Source of the DNA: Kiritimatiellia bacterium | Lineage (GTDB): Bacteria; Verrucomicrobiota; Kiritimatiellia; CAIVKH01 | Assembly: GCA_023953695.1 (NCBI GenBank) | Contig: JAMLJG010000022.1 | Location: forward strand, 1 to 38,005 | DNA: 38,005 nucleotides | Direction of reading: 5' to 3' | Part shown: positions 30,585 through 38,005 of the stretch, piece by piece | How the letters are laid out: each line of letters opens with the position of its first letter | How positions within the stretch are numbered: position 1 is the first letter of the stretch | Notes under the pieces: generated by a model | The model's input: the letters and a program-made list of their open reading frames with translations, nothing else | Told to the model about the DNA's origin: nothing | Databases searched by the model: none | Made by a program: the position numbers and the translations under genes

Positions 30585-33500
30585 ATGAAATCTCTCGTTC
30601 GCCTTGCCGGATGCGCCGTCGCGGCGCTCGCCTTTCTAGCCACCCCGGCCACCGCGCAAACGATTCACCTGAATGCAGGCGCGATTGACACCTCCACCCC
30701 CGCCCCCGCTCAACGCGCGGCAGCCGACACCGCAGGCGACCGACTTCACCTCGTTCAGTTCGATGGCCCGATTCAACCCGAATGGGTCGCGCAACTCGAA
30801 GCATCCGGCTACCGAATCGTGGACTACGTTCCCGACAACACCTACATCGTCTATGGCGGCGCCACAGCGCGCAAAACGCTTCGCGCCGGACTCTCCCACG
30901 TCCACTGGCAGGGCGCATTTCTGGCGACGGATAAAATCAACCCGCGCGCGCGCCCCGAAGAACTGCTGAAGCGCAAGTCTGCGGATGCGGACAGCAATCT
31001 ATTTGCAATTCAACTCGTGCACGATGAAGAGGCAAACGCCGAATCCATCGCCTACATCGAAGCGTTCGCGCTGGCCCCCATTCGCAGCGTCGTCACCAAC
31101 GAACAACTGGGTTTCGTGAACATCATTGTGGACCTTCCCGCCAGCGCCCTCGCGGACATCGCCACCTTCGCCGATGTCCTGAACATCAACACCTACATCC
31201 CGCCAAAAAAGCGCGGTGAACGACAGGGCCAGATCGTGGCGGGCAATCTGAATGGCGCGGGAAGCCAACCTTCCGGCCCCGGCTATCTGAACTGGCTCAC
31301 CAACACAGTCGGCTTCTCTCAAGCTCAATTCGATTCGTCCGGGTTCATCGTGGATATTGCGGACGATGGATGGGATCGCGGCGTGGCGACCAATCCGGCC
31401 AATCCCGAATTTCGCAAAGCGGGTTCTGCCGCAAATGCCAGCCGCGTCAAATACTCTCAATATTCCAGCAATTTGAGCCAATCCAACTCCCACGGCCTCG
31501 ATGGTCACGGCAACATCAACGTAAGCATCGTTGGCGGCTACAACGACCTCACCGGCTCGCCCTACGTGGATGGCGATGGCTACCACCGCGGACTCGGAAT
31601 CAACCCATTCGCCAACATGGGCAACACCAAGGTCTTCGCCGATGGCGGCACATGGATACCCTCCTCCACGCAAGAGCGAACGTTCATCGCCACCAACCAC
31701 TACCGGGGCGTGCGCATCAGCTCGGATAGCTGGGGCTCCACCGGCGATGGATCCTATGATGTCTCGTCCCAAGACTACGACACGTGGACGCGCGATTCGC
31801 GAGCCGGCGTCGCCGGCAATCAGGAAACCCTCTTCGTATTCGCCGCCGGCAATGATGGCCCCGGGAGCAAGACCATCGGCCCCCCGGGATCGGGAAAGAA
31901 CATCATCTCCGTTGGCGCAGCGGAAAACTATAACCAGACCGGCACGGACGGATGCGCGACGCCCAACAGCGGCGCCAACAACGCCAATGACATCATTGAC
32001 TTCTCCAGCCGGGGCCCCTGCACAGACAACCGCATCAAGCCCGATATCGTCGCGCCCGGCACGCACATCGCTGGCGCAGCAAGTTTCATGACGGGCTACA
32101 CAGGCGACGGCGTGTGCGACAAGTATCAGCCGGCAGGCCAGACCAACTACGCCGCATCCAGCGGCACCAGCCACTCAACCCCCGCAGTCGCGGGCGGCGC
32201 CTCCCTGGTCTATCAGTACTTCCTCAATCAAGTTTGGGGCACGCCGAGCCCCGCCATGACAAAGGCCTATCTGATGAACGCCACTCGCTACATGAATGGC
32301 GTATATGCCAATGACACGCTCCCCTCGAACAATCAGGGCATGGGCATGATGCACCTCGGCCTCGCCTTTGACGGCATCCCGCGCGTCCTTCGCGATCAGT
32401 TGACAAACGACCTCTTTACTGCAAGCGGCCAATCCCGCACGTTCTACGCAAATGTCTATAGCGCAACCAATCCCGTGCGCATCACACTCGGCTGGACCGA
32501 CGCGCCCGGATCGCTCTCGGGAAATGCCTACAAGAACAACCTCAACCTCGAAGTCAACGTCAACGGAACCACCTACAAAGGCAACGTCTTCAGCGGCGCA
32601 ACCTCCACCACCGGCGGCACGGCCGACGTGCGCAACAACGTGGAAAGCGTCTTTCTTCCCGCCGGAACCACCGGCCTCGTCACCATCGTCGTCACCGCCG
32701 CCAACATCAACTCCGATGGCGTGCCCAACTATGGCGGCTCGCTCGATCAAGACTTCGTCCTCGTGGCCTACAACGCCACGGCCTACACACCCAGCAACGT
32801 GCCTCCCTCGATCGAGCCGATCGGAAACAAGACCGTTCTCACCAATCAACTCCTCCAATTCACCGTCACCGCAAACGACCCCATTGATGGCGACTCGATC
32901 GCATTGAGCGCCACCGGCATCCCCGGCTGGGCCACATTCCCCGGCGCCACAAATACCAGCGCCGCCAGCGCCCAATTCTCTGGCACCGCGCCCACCGCAA
33001 CGGGCACCTACAATGTGACGTTTTTCGCGGCCGACAAAGATGGGACCAACTCCGAAGCCATCGTCATAACGGTCACCGATGTCTCGTGCGTCTCGACCAA
33101 CCTACTCTCAGAAAACTTCGACGCATCCGCCTCCGTCCCCACCAACTGGGTGAACGGAAGCACCGCCAACGACACCAGCTCCTCCCACTATCAAAGCTCG
33201 CCCAACTGCCGCTCGTTCGGCACCGGCGCCACGCTGGAAACGCCTGCCGTCAACTACCCGACGCAAATCGTCTTTTTCGTGGACGCCAGCAGCGGAGGAA
33301 ATGGAAAATCGGGCCTGCTCGAATACAAAATCGGCGCCGGCGCATGGACCACCGTGGGATCCTTCAACGCCAGCACAACAGGCAGCAATGTCACCTTCGA
33401 CCTGACAAGCTCTCCCAACCTGGCCTCCTCGGCGAATGTCGCGTTCCGCTTCAGTTCCAGCTTCAACACGTGGTATCTCGACAATGTCGTCGTCAACGGC

Positions 33501-36104
33501 CTCTCCTGCGCGGGCGGTGGCGGCGGACCCACCAATACCCCACCCAGCATCTCTGTCGCCGGCGGAACCAATCAAACCGGCGCCGTTGGATCGGAGCTCT
33601 CCTTCGTCGTCACAGGCAGCGATCCGGATGGCGACACGGTGACGCTCCGCACAAACTCCGCGCCAACCGGGGCCATCTTCCCGACCGGCAACGGAATCGC
33701 GCCCATCGAAAGCACCTTCACGTGGACGCCCTCTGCCACCGGAGCCTACACCGCCGTGTTCACCGTCAACGATGGCGCCCTCACAGTCACACAAGTCGTC
33801 TCCATCTCCGTAGGACCCGCCGTCATTCCCCTTCTGCCCCCCGAAATACAGGCGGCCAGCGGCGTGCAGGCAGACCAGTTCACAGCCAACTGGCTGGCCT
33901 CCTCCAACGCCACCGGCTATCGCCTTGATGTGAGCACCAACGAGACATTCTCCGGCGGTGGCGGTGGCGTCGTCCTCTCCGAAAACTTCTCCCTCTTCAC
34001 CCCCGCCAACGGCTCAACCGACATCAGCGGATCGCTGGATACCTACACGCAAACATCCGGCTGGACCGGCGAAAAGGTCTATACAGACGGCGGCCGCGCT
34101 AAACTCGGCAGCTCCTCCGCGCGAGGCGTCATCACAACACCAACCATTGACCTCTCCGCCAACGGCGGCGCCGCCACACTGCACTTTGAGATCGGCCAAT
34201 ACGGCACCGACGCCGGCGCCGTTCAAGTCATGCACGCCCCCGATGGCTCAACATTCGCGCAAGTCGGGAGCGACATCACCCCGCCCGCCACCATGACTCT
34301 GCAAACCCTCTCCATCACCGGCGGAACCGCCTCCTCGAAAATCCAATTCTACGCGAAGGGCCTTTCGAAAAACCGCTTCCTTCTCGACGCATTCCAACTC
34401 GAATCAGGCGGCGGCTCGCCCGACTTCGTTCCCGGCTATGAAAACCGCGACATCGGCAATGCAACCTCCGCATCCGTCACCGGCCTCGCCAACAGCGTCA
34501 CCTACTACTACCGCGCGCGGGCCTACAACTCGACGTCGAACAGCGCAAACTCCGCCACCACCAACATCACAACCTCCGCGGGCAGCAACGTTCCGCCCAC
34601 GCTGAATCCGATCGGAAACAAATCCGTCACCATCAGCAACGCCCTGCTCTTCGCCGTCTCCGCGACGCCAACCGATGGCGACACCGTAACACTCACGGCC
34701 AGCAACCTGCCCTCCGGCGCAACATTCGGCTCCACCAACGAAAACGGCTCCTTCAGTTGGCCCAACCCCACCCCCCTCGGCACCTACAACGTCTCCTTCT
34801 ACGCAACCGACAAAGACGGCTCCGACAGCGAAACCATCGCCATCACCGTCCAAGCGGGCGGCGGAGGCCCCGGCGACTGCACCAACCTCCTTTTCCAAGG
34901 CTTCGAGGCCGGCAACTCGTGGACCATCGCGACCGGAAGCAACGGCATATCCTCCGCCGCCGGCGCCAGCGACACACCGCCAAGCCAACGCATTCGAACC
35001 GGCAGCTACTCCTGGCAAGCCAACAACGCCAGCTCGACACTCGAACTCGCCAGCATGCCCATCGCAGGATCAACGGGTCGCCAAGTGAGCGTCCGCCTGT
35101 CGAGCACCTCCACAACCGCCGCAAACGGCGCCGATTCAACCGACCTCGCAAGAATCTATGTCGCGCTCAACGGCAGCGCCTTCTCCGCAACCCCCGACAT
35201 CATCGTGGCCGGCAACAACAACGCGCGCTGGGGCTATGGCGCAACAAACGACCTCATCACAACGGCCGGAACCCTCGTCAGCAATCGCGTGGACTCGGGC
35301 GGAACCCTCACCAACGCGCCCGCCAACCTCTACATCAACATTCCGGACAGCGCGACCTCCATTGCCCTCCGCGTCATCGCCAACAATAACGCCTCGCAGG
35401 AAATCTGGTCCATTGACGACATCGCCCTCTGGGGCTGCACCAGCGCCGCAGGACAACCGCCCGTCCTGAACGCGATTGGCAATCAATCCGTCACCATCAG
35501 CAACGCCCTGCTCTTCGCCGTCTCCGCGACGCCAACCGATGGCGACACCGTAACACTCACGGTCAGCAACCTGCCCTCCGGCGCAACATTCGGCTCCACC
35601 AACGAAAACGGCTCCTTCAGTTGGCCCAACCCCACCCCCACCGGCATCTACAACGTCGTCTTCTACGCGACAGACAAAGATGGCTCCACCTCAAGCAACG
35701 TCACCATCACCGTCCTCTCAAACGACACCGATAACGACGGCATGGACGATCAATGGGAACTAGACAACTTCGGAGATCTTGATATAGCCGACGAAGACTC
35801 GGACACCGACCTCGACGGATTCAGCGATGTGAATGAGTTCCTCGCAGGCACAGACCCGAACGATCCCGCCTCCCTCCTCATCATGACCCACGAGGCAACC
35901 CAAATCAGCGGCAGCGGCATCGTCATCCGCTGGCAAAGCGCCAGCAATCGCCTCTACGACGTCTCCCGCTCCACCAACCACCTCGAGACCTTCACCACCA
36001 TCGCGCCGGCCCTTCCCGCGACACCGCCGGAAAACGTCTACACCGACACCGCCCCCGCCAACGCGCACGGCGTCTATCGCATTGATCTAAACCAACAGCC
36101 CTAG
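30585..36104 (+). CDS. Large secreted S8 (subtilisin-like) protease with Ig-like, FN3 and calcium-binding modules
   Basis: The start at 30585 (1839 residues) gives a signal peptide ending near ATAQT. Residues 30-240 look like a prodomain. The S8 domain has the triad D260 (IADDGWD), H308 (DGHGNIN) and S529 (SSGTSHSTPAVAG), with the oxyanion AAGNDG. Then come a putative Ig module (about 738-832), a jelly-roll or anchor-like module (833-975), another Ig-like module, an FN3 domain split by an inserted domain (1124-1279), two nearly identical He_PIG-type Ig modules (about 1335-1423 and 1621-1712) separated by another anchor-like module, a DNDGMDD-type calcium-binding stretch (about 1713-1762) and a C-terminal sorting-like module. 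It probably degrades extracellular protein or glycoprotein. Confidence 0.9.
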   Translation: MKSLVRLAGCAVAALAFLATPATAQTIHLNAGAIDTSTPAPAQRAAADTAGDRLHLVQFDGPIQPEWVAQLEASGYRIVDYVPDNTYIVYGGATARKTLRAGLSHVHWQGAFLATDKINPRARPEELLKRKSADADSNLFAIQLVHDEEANAESIAYIEAFALAPIRSVVTNEQLGFVNIIVDLPASALADIATFADVLNINTYIPPKKRGERQGQIVAGNLNGAGSQPSGPGYLNWLTNTVGFSQAQFDSSGFIVDIADDGWDRGVATNPANPEFRKAGSAANASRVKYSQYSSNLSQSNSHGLDGHGNINVSIVGGYNDLTGSPYVDGDGYHRGLGINPFANMGNTKVFADGGTWIPSSTQERTFIATNHYRGVRISSDSWGSTGDGSYDVSSQDYDTWTRDSRAGVAGNQETLFVFAAGNDGPGSKTIGPPGSGKNIISVGAAENYNQTGTDGCATPNSGANNANDIIDFSSRGPCTDNRIKPDIVAPGTHIAGAASFMTGYTGDGVCDKYQPAGQTNYAASSGTSHSTPAVAGGASLVYQYFLNQVWGTPSPAMTKAYLMNATRYMNGVYANDTLPSNNQGMGMMHLGLAFDGIPRVLRDQLTNDLFTASGQSRTFYANVYSATNPVRITLGWTDAPGSLSGNAYKNNLNLEVNVNGTTYKGNVFSGATSTTGGTADVRNNVESVFLPAGTTGLVTIVVTAANINSDGVPNYGGSLDQDFVLVAYNATAYTPSNVPPSIEPIGNKTVLTNQLLQFTVTANDPIDGDSIALSATGIPGWATFPGATNTSAASAQFSGTAPTATGTYNVTFFAADKDGTNSEAIVITVTDVSCVSTNLLSENFDASASVPTNWVNGSTANDTSSSHYQSSPNCRSFGTGATLETPAVNYPTQIVFFVDASSGGNGKSGLLEYKIGAGAWTTVGSFNASTTGSNVTFDLTSSPNLASSANVAFRFSSSFNTWYLDNVVVNGLSCAGGGGGPTNTPPSISVAGGTNQTGAVGSELSFVVTGSDPDGDTVTLRTNSAPTGAIFPTGNGIAPIESTFTWTPSATGAYTAVFTVNDGALTVTQVVSISVGPAVIPLLPPEIQAASGVQADQFTANWLASSNATGYRLDVSTNETFSGGGGGVVLSENFSLFTPANGSTDISGSLDTYTQTSGWTGEKVYTDGGRAKLGSSSARGVITTPTIDLSANGGAATLHFEIGQYGTDAGAVQVMHAPDGSTFAQVGSDITPPATMTLQTLSITGGTASSKIQFYAKGLSKNRFLLDAFQLESGGGSPDFVPGYENRDIGNATSASVTGLANSVTYYYRARAYNSTSNSANSATTNITTSAGSNVPPTLNPIGNKSVTISNALLFAVSATPTDGDTVTLTASNLPSGATFGSTNENGSFSWPNPTPLGTYNVSFYATDKDGSDSETIAITVQAGGGGPGDCTNLLFQGFEAGNSWTIATGSNGISSAAGASDTPPSQRIRTGSYSWQANNASSTLELASMPIAGSTGRQVSVRLSSTSTTAANGADSTDLARIYVALNGSAFSATPDIIVAGNNNARWGYGATNDLITTAGTLVSNRVDSGGTLTNAPANLYINIPDSATSIALRVIANNNASQEIWSIDDIALWGCTSAAGQPPVLNAIGNQSVTISNALLFAVSATPTDGDTVTLTVSNLPSGATFGSTNENGSFSWPNPTPTGIYNVVFYATDKDGSTSSNVTITVLSNDTDNDGMDDQWELDNFGDLDIADEDSDTDLDGFSDVNEFLAGTDPNDPASLLIMTHEATQISGSGIVIRWQSASNRLYDVSRSTNHLETFTTIAPALPATPPENVYTDTAPANAHGVYRIDLNQQP
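33954..34422 (+). other. Inserted domain interrupting an FN3 domain in the subtilase
   Basis: The FN3 halves GYRLDVSTNETFS (before) and DFVPGYENRDIGNATS (after) would join into one normal FN3 strand order. Between them about 155 residues form a separate beta-rich module beginning VVLSENFSLF, bounded by glycine linkers (GGGGG and SGGGS). This fits insertion of a whole domain into a loop. Confidence 0.65.
34621..34776 (+). repeat. Direct repeat copy 1 in the subtilase gene
   Basis: About 156 bases are identical to 35485-35640 except for one base (gcc/gtc, Ala/Val). They encode the core of an Ig-like module. The offset is 864 bases, a multiple of three. Confidence 0.85.
35485..35640 (+). repeat. 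Direct repeat copy 2 in the subtilase gene
   Basis: Second copy of the Ig-module core, nearly identical at DNA level to 34621-34776, while flanking module sequence has diverged. This suggests recent duplication or gene conversion. Confidence 0.85.
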
Positions 36105-36128
36105 CCCCCCCACAGATCGGCCATCAAA

Positions 36129-36165
36129 GCCTTGCGGCGGTCCCCACCAAAAGCCGCCGCAAGGC
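36129..36165. terminator. Bidirectional hairpin between the subtilase and methyltransferase genes
   Basis: GCCTTGCGGCGG (36129-36140) and CCGCCGCAAGGC (36154-36165) form a perfect 12-bp stem with a 13-base loop. It lies between convergent stops. There is only a three-T run on the minus side and none on the plus side, so termination strength is uncertain. Confidence 0.65.
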
Positions 36166-36203
36166 CCCGGCAGCGCCAAACCACCAAGGCAGGCGCGGCA
36201 ACC

Positions 36204-36809
36204 TCAACGCCTTCGGATCAGCGCCCGAATCAAAACCCCGGGGCCGCGATGCAGCCGACTCTCATCAAGCGTCACACCCACCCTGCCGCACTCCACAACC
36301 TCCGCATCCGCAAAATCTGCGCACAGCGATGCTTCATCATACAACAGCGCCACATCGCGCGGCCCCCCCGACTGATACGCAATCTGATCCTTGTGAAACG
36401 CCTCCACGAGAATATGCCCACCCGGCTTCAGCGAATCCACCATCGCGCGATGTACCCGCACTCGATCCTCCGGCCCGAAATGACAATACACACTCACCAC
36501 CCAATCAAACACCCCCACCGGCCACACCCACCTCGTCAAATCCGCACACACCAACTCCAACGAAACACCCCGCGCCACCGCCAACTCCGCCGCCCGCGCC
36601 AGCCCCTCCTGCGAAAAATCAACCGACAACACCTCCAACCCCCTCTCCGCCAACCAAACCCCATTCCGCCCCCCTCCATCCGCCACCACCAAAGCCCGCT
36701 GCCCCGCTCGCAACAAATCCGCCTTGCCCTTCAAATAGAGACTCGCCTCCACCCCATACGCAAACCCCTCCACCCGAAACCGATCATTCCACATTTCTGC
36801 ATTGCTCAT
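36204..36809 (-). CDS. Class I SAM-dependent methyltransferase (TehB-like)
   Basis: The 201 residues match small class I methyltransferases related to TehB: WNDRFRVEGFAYGVEASLYL at the N-terminus, the SAM-binding motif VVADGGGRNGVWLAERG (41-57), the acidic end of strand 2 (LSVDFSQ) and FDWVVSVYCHFGPEDR. In this group the substrate may be a small molecule such as tellurite, selenium or sulfur compounds; nothing in the context defines it. It is convergent with the subtilase gene across a strong hairpin, and its start faces the zinc-ribbon gene 130 bases away. Confidence 0.8.
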   Translation of the reverse strand: MSNAEMWNDRFRVEGFAYGVEASLYLKGKADLLRAGQRALVVADGGGRNGVWLAERGLEVLSVDFSQEGLARAAELAVARGVSLELVCADLTRWVWPVGVFDWVVSVYCHFGPEDRVRVHRAMVDSLKPGGHILVEAFHKDQIAYQSGGPRDVALLYDEASLCADFADAEVVECGRVGVTLDESRLHRGPGVLIRALIRRR

Positions 36810-36879
36810 CCCCCCACACTACACCCACCCGCACACAACATCTCACTAAAAAGAATCGCCCTTCCCGCCCCCACATCGC

Positions 36880-36885
36880 TATACT
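36880..36885 (+). promoter_or_regulatory. Candidate -10 box upstream of the zinc-ribbon gene
   Basis: TATACT (five of six consensus bases) lies 53 bases before the ATG at 36939. No good -35 box is seen 17 bases upstream, so the call is weak. Confidence 0.3.
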
Positions 36886-36938
36886 TCCGCCAACACGGGC
36901 GCGGCCAACAACGCGACTCGTGTGGAAAACACAACGCC

Positions 36939-37445
36939 ATGTACGAGCTCGTATTCAAATGCCGCTCCTGCGCAACACACCTGAGCGCATCGGCCGACGA
37001 CAGTGGATATGAATTCGACTGCCCCACATGTGGCGCCCTCATCGCTGTTCCATCGGGCGACATTCTCTTTTCCTGCCCTCAATGCAACAACTATTTGCTC
37101 GCAACCCACGACGCCGCCGGCGACACATTCGATTGCCCGCATTGCCAACGCCCCGTCCTCATTCCGATGCACGGCAAAGAGATCCCGACTCCAGAACGGC
37201 CACATCTCGCACATCGGGAATCACCGAGCAGTGCGACCCGCAAACCACCAGAGACAAAGCCACCCACCGCCGCCGCAGCTCCGCAAAACAGCACACCTGC
37301 CAACGATCTCCAGTTTATGACCACATGGGGTGACTACTTGGCAACCGCCGGGTTAACCGGAAACGAAAAGAAGAGCGAAACCAAGAAAAACGAGGCGAGC
37401 GCCGAACAACCGCCTCCGCCCCATTCCCCACCTGCAGGAGGTTAG
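36939..37445 (+). CDS. Double zinc-ribbon protein of unknown function
   Basis: Starting at ATG 36939 the protein has 168 residues; the open frame upstream is antisense to the methyltransferase. Two zinc ribbons fill the N-terminal half: C8/C11 with C28/C31, and C46/C49 with C66/C69, each as CxxC pairs. The remaining 95 residues are low complexity, rich in Pro, Ala, Thr, Lys and Glu, and probably disordered. I do not know its function; such ribbons bind nucleic acid or protein. The DUF2726 gene starts six bases after its stop, with the Shine-Dalgarno (GGAGG) inside its last codons, so the two are likely co-expressed. Confidence 0.75.
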   Translation: MYELVFKCRSCATHLSASADDSGYEFDCPTCGALIAVPSGDILFSCPQCNNYLLATHDAAGDTFDCPHCQRPVLIPMHGKEIPTPERPHLAHRESPSSATRKPPETKPPTAAAAPQNSTPANDLQFMTTWGDYLATAGLTGNEKKSETKKNEASAEQPPPPHSPPAGG

Positions 37446-37451
37446 GAAAAC

Positions 37452-37961
37452 ATGCAACAACTACTGCTGCCCGCAATCGTATTATTGATCATCGCAATGG
37501 TGATCAACGCCACACTGAAGGTCATTCCGGCCAAGCAGCGATCGGTGAAGGCACTACCCCTCCTGTACGAAAAGGAAGATGGACTAATGTCCCCGACCGA
37601 GCTTCTGTTCTTTCGATCTCTCGAGGCTGCAGTCTCGGGACACTACCGACTATTCTCAAAAGTACGGTTGGCCGACATCATACGAGTCAAGCGCGGAACT
37701 GACCGGAGATCGTGGCAATCGGCATTCAATGCGATTCAAAGCAAGCATGTGGACTTCCTCGCCGTTGATCCAGTAAACATGACGATTCAGTTCGCGATAG
37801 AACTGGACGACAAGTCCCACCAAAAGCCAAACCGAAAAGAGCGGGATGTATTTGTTGATAAGGTTCTTGCCGGCGCAGGTATACCACTCTTCCGATTCCC
37901 GGCACAAAGGTCCTACTCGGAACAGAACATCAGAAGCCGACTATTCGATGAACAAAGATAG
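37452..37961 (+). CDS. DUF2726 protein with N-terminal membrane helix (nuclease-like fold)
   Basis: The 169 residues start with a hydrophobic helix (about 4-22) followed by a DUF2726-type domain. Typical features are LMSPTELLFFRSLEAAV (45-61), KVRLADII, KHVDFLAVDP (99-107) and AIELDDKSH (115-123), arranged like the acidic core of Vsr/PD-(D/E)xK-type nucleases. Activity is not established for most members; the membrane helix is common in the family. A clear Shine-Dalgarno (GGAGG) precedes the ATG. GC is lower than the window average, suggesting recent acquisition together with the zinc-ribbon gene. The last 44 bases of the window hold nothing recognisable. Confidence 0.8.
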   Translation: MQQLLLPAIVLLIIAMVINATLKVIPAKQRSVKALPLLYEKEDGLMSPTELLFFRSLEAAVSGHYRLFSKVRLADIIRVKRGTDRRSWQSAFNAIQSKHVDFLAVDPVNMTIQFAIELDDKSHQKPNRKERDVFVDKVLAGAGIPLFRFPAQRSYSEQNIRSRLFDEQR

Positions 37962-38005
37962 CTCGAACCACCATTAGCCCCGACGCGGCAAGAGCAAAGG
38001 TGTGC

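Noticed and set aside
1..38005. CRISPR arrays, tRNA or rRNA genes, transposases, phage genes, replication origin
   Set aside because: None was seen on reading both strands; no regularly spaced repeats, cloverleaf-like sequences or transposase motifs were found.

Overview
The window is a GC-rich (roughly 60-65 %), densely coded bacterial chromosome segment with about 31 genes on both strands; no gap between genes exceeds about 260 bases. The gene content and the style of the secreted proteins (Asp-box and Ig/FN3-rich proteins with a short C-terminal module ending in FRARL- or YRIDL-like residues, a PknB-type kinase with LRR-like and lectin ectodomains, mixed SD-led and apparently leaderless genes) suggest the Planctomycetes-Verrucomicrobia-Chlamydiae group, most likely Kiritimatiellota or a close relative. 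That is an inference; there is no rRNA here.

Layout. 1-1455 (minus): a type II restriction-modification pair with lower GC than its surroundings. It holds an SPPY-type methyltransferase and, overlapping by ATGA, a BstYI-like (RGATCY) endonuclease cut by the window edge. 1708-4164 (minus): a secreted Asp-box beta-propeller protein. 4414-14306 (plus): a transmembrane Ser/Thr kinase with a CBM48-like, LRR-like and C-type-lectin ectodomain, then phosphoglycerate mutase, rlmN, a YmdB-like phosphodiesterase, and the chain xseA-xseB-htrA-like-tlyA-nadK. 14314-23503 (minus): larC and larB, a TPR protein, the operon hisF-hisI-trpE-trpG, a secreted peroxiredoxin and a GltD-like iron-sulfur flavoprotein. 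23629-25448 (plus): miaB and a small membrane protein. 25432-27667 (minus): dapA-dapB-folK. 27812-29139 (plus): an orphan histidine kinase and a ZAS-type anti-sigma protein, convergent with an ECF sigma factor and a cytochrome c (minus, 29171-30331). 30585-36104 (plus): a 1839-residue secreted subtilase. 36204-36809 (minus): a SAM methyltransferase. 36939-37961 (plus): a double zinc-ribbon protein and a DUF2726 protein.

The most striking element is a complete transcription attenuator at 20853-20995, just upstream of hisF-hisI-trpE-trpG. It has a promoter, an 18-codon leader peptide with Trp-Trp-His-His codons (MKFSWWHHYTQMGVLNRT), mutually exclusive antiterminator and terminator helices, and a U-tract. 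It is placed to read both tryptophan and histidine supply and to control a mixed his/trp operon. The leader ORF is itself probably leaderless: the -10 box ends six bases before its ATG. The same geometry recurs at several other genes in the window, which suggests widespread leaderless transcription in this organism.

Other signals worth attention: two pairs of TTCCAA-N3-TTGGAA palindromes with an identical 32-bp period, one pair flanking an extended -10 box upstream of dapA; an FN3 domain in the subtilase split by an inserted domain; and a HisI whose metal-binding aspartates are replaced.
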